A DNA stretch of 64,000 nucleotides from Bog-375 sp049698695 (lineage in GTDB: Bacteria > Acidobacteriota > Terriglobia > Bryobacterales > Bryobacteraceae). Under the pieces are notes generated by a model. The model was not told the origin of the DNA and did no database searches. It saw nothing but the letters and a program-made list of their open reading frames with translations. Of this stretch, positions 60,298-64,000 are shown piece after piece. The DNA lies in NCBI GenBank assembly GCA_049698695.1, contig JBAVYH010000057.1:62001-126000 (forward strand), read 5' to 3'. Positions within the stretch are counted from its first letter, which is position 1. Every line of letters begins with the position of its first letter. Made by a program: the position numbers and the translations under genes.

Positions 60298-61899
60298 CTA
60301 CCGGGGCTGCTCCTCGTTCGGTATGCCGCCATCCAGGCGAAGCATCCGCACATTTCTGTACCAATAGCGTCCCTCGACAAAATCGATACCATCGCCGCAA
60401 CTTCCCGCAGCCAGCAGCTCACGATAAAGAGCCTCGTGCCTGGCATACTTCTCACTGGTGATGGATTGACCGTTACCGGGCACATCGCGGAGTGCAACGC
60501 CCGCGTCCGCCGGCCAGAGAACGGAGCGGATACCGGCTAGTGCGGAGCAGCCGCTGTCGGCCGCCCGCGGTGTGCAGATGGCAACCGGTGCTACAGGGCA
60601 GCCGCCTCCAGCCGCTGGGGGCGTTGCGGCTGGCACGGGCTTTAGCAAGGTTTCCGGTGTCACGAGTTCCACGACATCCAGTTGGCATAGGCGGTGCAGG
60701 TCGTGCCAATCCTGGATCTGGTCGCCGCCGTTTAGCCAAATAACCCGGTAGATTTTGGAGCCGGCCTCGACGTACGCGTCGCGGTTCGGGTCTGCGTCCG
60801 GGTCCTTTGGGTTGTTGGAGGGTAGTTTCATAAAGAACTCGGCTGGCAAATCCTGATGGAACATCCGGAAGTCGCCACGGACCGGGCGCTTCGCGCATCG
60901 CGCTGCGAACTCTTCACTCGATGCCGCTCTGATCTTGCTCTGGGCCTGGTCGATGGGCAGTTGCGAAAAGGGCCAAGTCAAGAACGTAATCTGCCGTTTC
61001 TCGTCATATTTCAGGAAGTAATAGGCTTGGGCGAGCGCCTTGGCTTTGACCCATTCCAGACTCTGTATCACGGGAGCTAGTGCCCCTGTGTTGCCGGGAA
61101 TCAACACTCGTTGGTGCCGTGCGCAGATAAGCGTAATGGAGGGCTGGCCTTGCGTCTTATCGGCCGGTGGTAACGTGTTGGGCAAAGCGTTGAACCCGGC
61201 GCTTTGAAACGACTGCATCAGCTTGGCTAAGTCTTCCTGCCCAAGCCGCTGGCGGTCAAAAACGTTCGAGTGCGTATCCCGATAGTCTATGGAGCCGTCG
61301 TCGTGCACAGTCAAAATCTCGCCGGTGGGTAACTGATAGGCCACCAGCGTGCCCGACCGGTTCGAACAAACGGTGTCTTGAGCACTCTCATGAAAATAGG
61401 CCGGTTCACCGGGAATCCTTTCTAGGTCGGTGAGAACCAGCGCCTCCGTTTCTCCCGATGCGAGCGACATGCGGGCTCGCACCCGGTCGTTGAACCTTAG
61501 TTGTGGCAGGATTCCCTGCAACCGGCTATCCACCGAGTAGATCCTTTTGCGTTGGCAGGCGCGCAACCCGCCCTCGTCGGCCACATCTGAGTCGAGAACT
61601 TCAATCACCAGCGGGCTCACGCCGACAACCCGTGCGATCATCTGAACGGAGAAGCTCGGAGTACCATCGGCAGGCGGTTTGGGAGCGGAGACGAACTCCA
61701 CCACTTGGGGATCGAACGCCTGTTCCGGCAACTGTCCGGACAGTACGCATGCCGCAGGCGAGAGAGAGCCGGTGGATGCCATCCCGGATTGGCCCTCCGC
61801 GCAGACGGCCCCAAAGCCGGCGCCGAGGAGGAGAAGCGTCAGGACACCTGATATCCGTCGCCTGCGCCACGGCTGCAATCGATTAGTGGGAATGATCAT
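60298..61899 (-). CDS. Secreted protein, tandem paralogue 1, unknown family
   Basis: 533 residues from ATG 61899, which overlaps the upstream paralogue's stop (ATGA). The signal peptide is around ISGVLTLLLLGAGFGAVCAE. Sequence shared with the next gene: CVLSGQLPEQAFDPQVVEFV, MIARVVGVSPLVIEVLD, IPGEPAYFHE, VCSNRSGTLVAYQLPTGE, DIYYRDTHSNVFDRQRL-like stretch, LMQSFQSAGFNALPNTLPP, LICARHQRVLIPG and WPADAGVALRDVP. The middle resembles proteins of the DUF6438 kind (an AF-ADFF-LP pattern), which is a weak hint. No active site can be named. Cys residues are paired and few. Possibly an outer-membrane or surface protein. Confidence 0.8.
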   Translation of the reverse strand: MIIPTNRLQPWRRRRISGVLTLLLLGAGFGAVCAEGQSGMASTGSLSPAACVLSGQLPEQAFDPQVVEFVSAPKPPADGTPSFSVQMIARVVGVSPLVIEVLDSDVADEGGLRACQRKRIYSVDSRLQGILPQLRFNDRVRARMSLASGETEALVLTDLERIPGEPAYFHESAQDTVCSNRSGTLVAYQLPTGEILTVHDDGSIDYRDTHSNVFDRQRLGQEDLAKLMQSFQSAGFNALPNTLPPADKTQGQPSITLICARHQRVLIPGNTGALAPVIQSLEWVKAKALAQAYYFLKYDEKRQITFLTWPFSQLPIDQAQSKIRAASSEEFAARCAKRPVRGDFRMFHQDLPAEFFMKLPSNNPKDPDADPNRDAYVEAGSKIYRVIWLNGGDQIQDWHDLHRLCQLDVVELVTPETLLKPVPAATPPAAGGGCPVAPVAICTPRAADSGCSALAGIRSVLWPADAGVALRDVPGNGQSITSEKYARHEALYRELLAAGSCGDGIDFVEGRYWYRNVRMLRLDGGIPNEEQPR

Positions 61900-63347
61900 C
61901 GCACACTCGCGGGCCCAGTGGGCTGCGTCTCCCCTTCCATCCGGTCTAGCCGCACTCCAACATAGTAGTAACGCCCTTCGATGAAGAGGATGCCCGGACT
62001 TCCCGCTTCGTAAAGCTCACGATACAGCAATCCGTGCTTTGCGAAGTCTTCATTGCTGATCGGTTGGCCTCGGGGCGGGACATCGCGGAGGCTTATTCCC
62101 GCGTCCGCCGGCCACAACCAAGTCACACCGCCGGGCAGGTAGGCAACTGAGTCACCACTGGGTCCGATCACATGCGGAAGGGCAGGGGAATCCGCAGCCA
62201 TGAGTTCCTGTACTTGCAAACTATCGACTGTCATGCATTTGGGCCCCTCGCTGGAACACCGACGACCGACTCTGAAGATCTTCGGCCCCCGGCGAACATA
62301 TACGTCGCGGTTAGGATCCGAAACGGAGAATTCGGGCGGTGACGGGCCGGGCAGTTTAGCCAGATACTCGGCCGGCAACTCCTGATAGATGCCGCCCGAG
62401 GTCCTCGGTACGGTCCGGCCGGACGCTCGCGCCTGCGCCTCCTGGCTGTAAGCCATCCGCTTCATGCTCTCAATTTGATCGAGCGGAAGTTTGGGAAAGG
62501 GCCAGTCCAGAAGGGTTATATCCCGCCTCTCGTTGTATCTCAGCAAGTAGTAACTGCCGGACAGCGCTTTCGTCTTGACCTCTTCCAGCGCGGCCAGCAC
62601 GGGAGCCAGAAACGACTCGCGGCCTGGAACCAATACCCTCTGATGCCGCGCGCAGACTAGCGTGATCGAAGGCCTACCTTGGGTGTTGTCGATCGGTGGC
62701 AGGCTGCTGGGGAATCCGTCGAACCCGGCGCTCTGGAACGATTGCATGAGGCGCGCCAGGTCTTCTGGTTCCAGCCGGTGCCGATCGAATACGCTCGAAC
62801 GCGCATCGTTGTAATAAATAGATCCGTCCTTGCGCACGATCAGCGTTTCGCCGCTATGCTTCCGGTACGCAACCAGCGTGCCCACCCGGTTCGAGCAGCC
62901 GCCATCCGCGGGGCGCTCGTGAAAGTACACCGGCTCGCCATGAATCCTCTCCAGCTTGGCGAGGATCATTCGGCTCATGCCTCCTTCCATTGCCGCCAGC
63001 GTGGCCTCGACCAGGTCGCCGAATCGCAATTCTAGCAGCGCGCTTCTCAGACGAGCGTCGACGGTATGAATTCGCAGCATCTGGCAGGTATCGCTCGCGC
63101 CCGGCTGTTGCCGCTCGTCGTCGAGGATCTCGAAAACCACGGGGTGCACGCCCACCACTCGCGCAATGATCCTCACGGCGATGCTGAGGCTCTCATTGGT
63201 GAAAGGCTCGATAATTGGTTGTGGGCTGGCAACGAACTCAACCAACTCGGGATCGAAGGGCGCCTCGGGCACCTGCCCTGAGAGAGCACAGGCTGCGGAC
63301 AGCGCGGAACCAGCCGGCCGCGGCGGCGGTTGCGCCTTCGCCAACAC
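61896..63347 (-). CDS. Secreted protein, tandem paralogue 2, unknown family
   Basis: 483 residues from the first ordinary start codon, GTG 63347, which falls inside a signal peptide. Upstream in-frame codons back to a TAA at 63483-63485 encode RPRFRASRTVSVLVFLAAFS (a good signal peptide), but hold no ATG, GTG or TTG; CTG 63413 or an ATC or ATA codon could start it. The protein matches paralogue 1 throughout (ALSGQVPEAPFDPELVEFV, IARVVGVHPVVFEILDD, IHGEPVYFHE, LMQSFQSAGFDGFPSSLPP, LVCARHQRVLVPG, WPADAGISLRDVP). The family is unknown to me. Its stop codon overlaps the start of paralogue 1, so they are one operon. Confidence 0.8.
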   Translation of the reverse strand: MLAKAQPPPRPAGSALSAACALSGQVPEAPFDPELVEFVASPQPIIEPFTNESLSIAVRIIARVVGVHPVVFEILDDERQQPGASDTCQMLRIHTVDARLRSALLELRFGDLVEATLAAMEGGMSRMILAKLERIHGEPVYFHERPADGGCSNRVGTLVAYRKHSGETLIVRKDGSIYYNDARSSVFDRHRLEPEDLARLMQSFQSAGFDGFPSSLPPIDNTQGRPSITLVCARHQRVLVPGRESFLAPVLAALEEVKTKALSGSYYLLRYNERRDITLLDWPFPKLPLDQIESMKRMAYSQEAQARASGRTVPRTSGGIYQELPAEYLAKLPGPSPPEFSVSDPNRDVYVRRGPKIFRVGRRCSSEGPKCMTVDSLQVQELMAADSPALPHVIGPSGDSVAYLPGGVTWLWPADAGISLRDVPPRGQPISNEDFAKHGLLYRELYEAGSPGILFIEGRYYYVGVRLDRMEGETQPTGPASVR

Positions 63348-63784
63348 AAAGCTAAAGGCCGCGAGGAAGACAAGAACCGAAACGGTTCTCGAAGCACGAA
63401 ACCTGGGCCGCAGCCGCGATTTGAACTCAGCCGTTGCGATAGCGATGCACCGTCGATTTATTCGGCGCGTTTCAAAACCATATTAATTATAGATCCTCGC
63501 ATCCGATTTCAGCCGCCCACCGCGCGTATCCGTCGCCTCACAGTTACTGGCCCACGAATGCCATATTCGCGATCTTCAGCCATCGCTGGGGCCGATGGCG
63601 GGTGCGGATAGTCAGCGTGCGCCCGGCGGTCCACCTGGCTCCGCCACACAGTAGCCTGATGCCCCTCTCGGGGTCCCTGCTGCCCCAAAACTGGGACACG
63701 ATGCCTCAAACGCGTGTCCGGGCAACACAGGCAGAACCGGCCGGTAATAGCTAAACCCAATTGTTTCAACCGGATTAAAGTGGT
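63348..63784. other. 437-base region between paralogue 2 and the right-edge gene
   Basis: The left part (63348-63482) is the 5' end of paralogue 2 on the minus strand, coding for its signal peptide without a normal start. 63486-63682 shows no gene and no strong motif. 63683-63784 is copy B of the duplicated upstream block. Any divergent promoter for the paralogue operon and the right-edge gene lies here. Confidence 0.6.
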
Positions 63785-63795
63785 ATGACGGATGC
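63683..63795. repeat. Upstream block, copy B (with inserted hairpin)
   Basis: CCCCAAAACTGG at 63683-63694 and TTGTTTCAACCGGATTAA further on match copy A at 58754. Between them copy B alone has a 28-base insert with arms GGACACG (63694-63700) and CGTGTCC (63713-63719), a perfect 7-base hairpin. It leads directly into the ATG of the right-edge gene. Confidence 0.75.
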
Positions 63796-64000
63796 ACATA
63801 AGTGGTCCGTGGCTCGTAGATTGCTCTTTGTCGCGGCGATGTTGGGAGTGGCGCAGCTTCAATCCGCCACCCTCCAACAGCTTTCGATGAGCGACTTGAT
63901 CGCCAAATCCACCGCCATCGTGCGTGGGACCGTCCAGGGCTCGTACACCGCTTTTTCCGGTCCGGTGATTTTCACCCACTACCGTGTGCAAGTGGCGGAG
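63785..64000 (+). CDS. Exported protein, cut by the right edge
   Basis: ATG 63785; 72 codons are visible and the frame is still open at base 64000. The signal peptide is HKWSVARRLLFVAAMLGVAQ, with cleavage near LQSATLQ. The mature start reads LQQLSMSDLIAKSTAIVRGT, then VQGSYTAFSGPVIFTHYRVQ, a beta-strand pattern I know from acidobacterial hypothetical proteins, without a function. Its upstream block is duplicated at 58754, where only a relic of the gene's start remains. Confidence 0.8.
   Translation, partial: MTDAHKWSVARRLLFVAAMLGVAQLQSATLQQLSMSDLIAKSTAIVRGTVQGSYTAFSGPVIFTHYRVQVAE

Overview
The window reads as a chromosomal segment of a GC-rich Gram-negative soil bacterium of the phylum Acidobacteriota, most like the Solibacter/Bryobacterales group. 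The reasons are its gene families: VWFA-related secreted proteins of the TIGR03436 type (three copies), a PadR regulator translationally coupled to an 'ADOP' macrolide-exporter-like permease, ECF sigma factors paired with TPR-bearing serine/threonine kinases (three pairs), LpxC (so an LPS outer membrane), and short dispersed GC-rich palindromes. This assignment is an inference from gene content; no rRNA or tRNA gene was found.

Layout. 1-6 kb: a cut-off DUF1326 gene, ECF-kinase module 1, an oxidoreductase and an M20 peptidase. 6-19 kb: two coupled VWA proteins, a frameshifted ZIP transporter, an esterase, an alcohol dehydrogenase-like enzyme, a parvulin lipoprotein, a lytic transglycosylase, and an NtrY/NtrC-like two-component pair. 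19-31 kb: DNA polymerase I, LpxC, a GH3 glycosidase with a nearby LacI regulator, an RRM protein with a 53-residue basic partner, IS4-transposase and methyltransferase remnants, and a frameshifted di-haem peroxidase-like gene. 31-49 kb: ECF-kinase module 2, GH5 cellulase, GalT, TrpB2, a tannase-family esterase, an EamA transporter, and ECF module 3 with a secreted protein and a kinase-ATPase-TPR protein overlapping a BBE-type oxidase. 48-55 kb: an operon-like run on the minus strand (MoaD-MoaE fusion, VWA protein, Hfq-like protein, inositol phosphatase), then PadR-ADOP and a YbgC thioesterase. 55-64 kb: an NRAMP-Usp fusion, a small HEPN/toxin-antitoxin islet, and a cluster of secreted proteins of unknown family with duplicated upstream DNA.

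How the genes work together. The GH3, LacI, GH5, GalT and tannase genes suggest growth on plant polymers, with most of the enzymes exported. The three ECF-kinase pairs suggest that kinases control sigma factors by phosphorylation: two of the sigma factors carry Thr residues where the usual acidic patch of region 2.2 should be. The right end is the least explained part: two tandem secreted paralogues, one with no ordinary start codon for its signal peptide, lie between two copies of a homologous promoter/5' block. One block leads into an intact gene; the other leads into a gene-start relic.

Two genes (ZIP transporter, peroxidase) carry single-base frameshifts that could be real or assembly errors. 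One Hfq-like gene appears to start at AUA.
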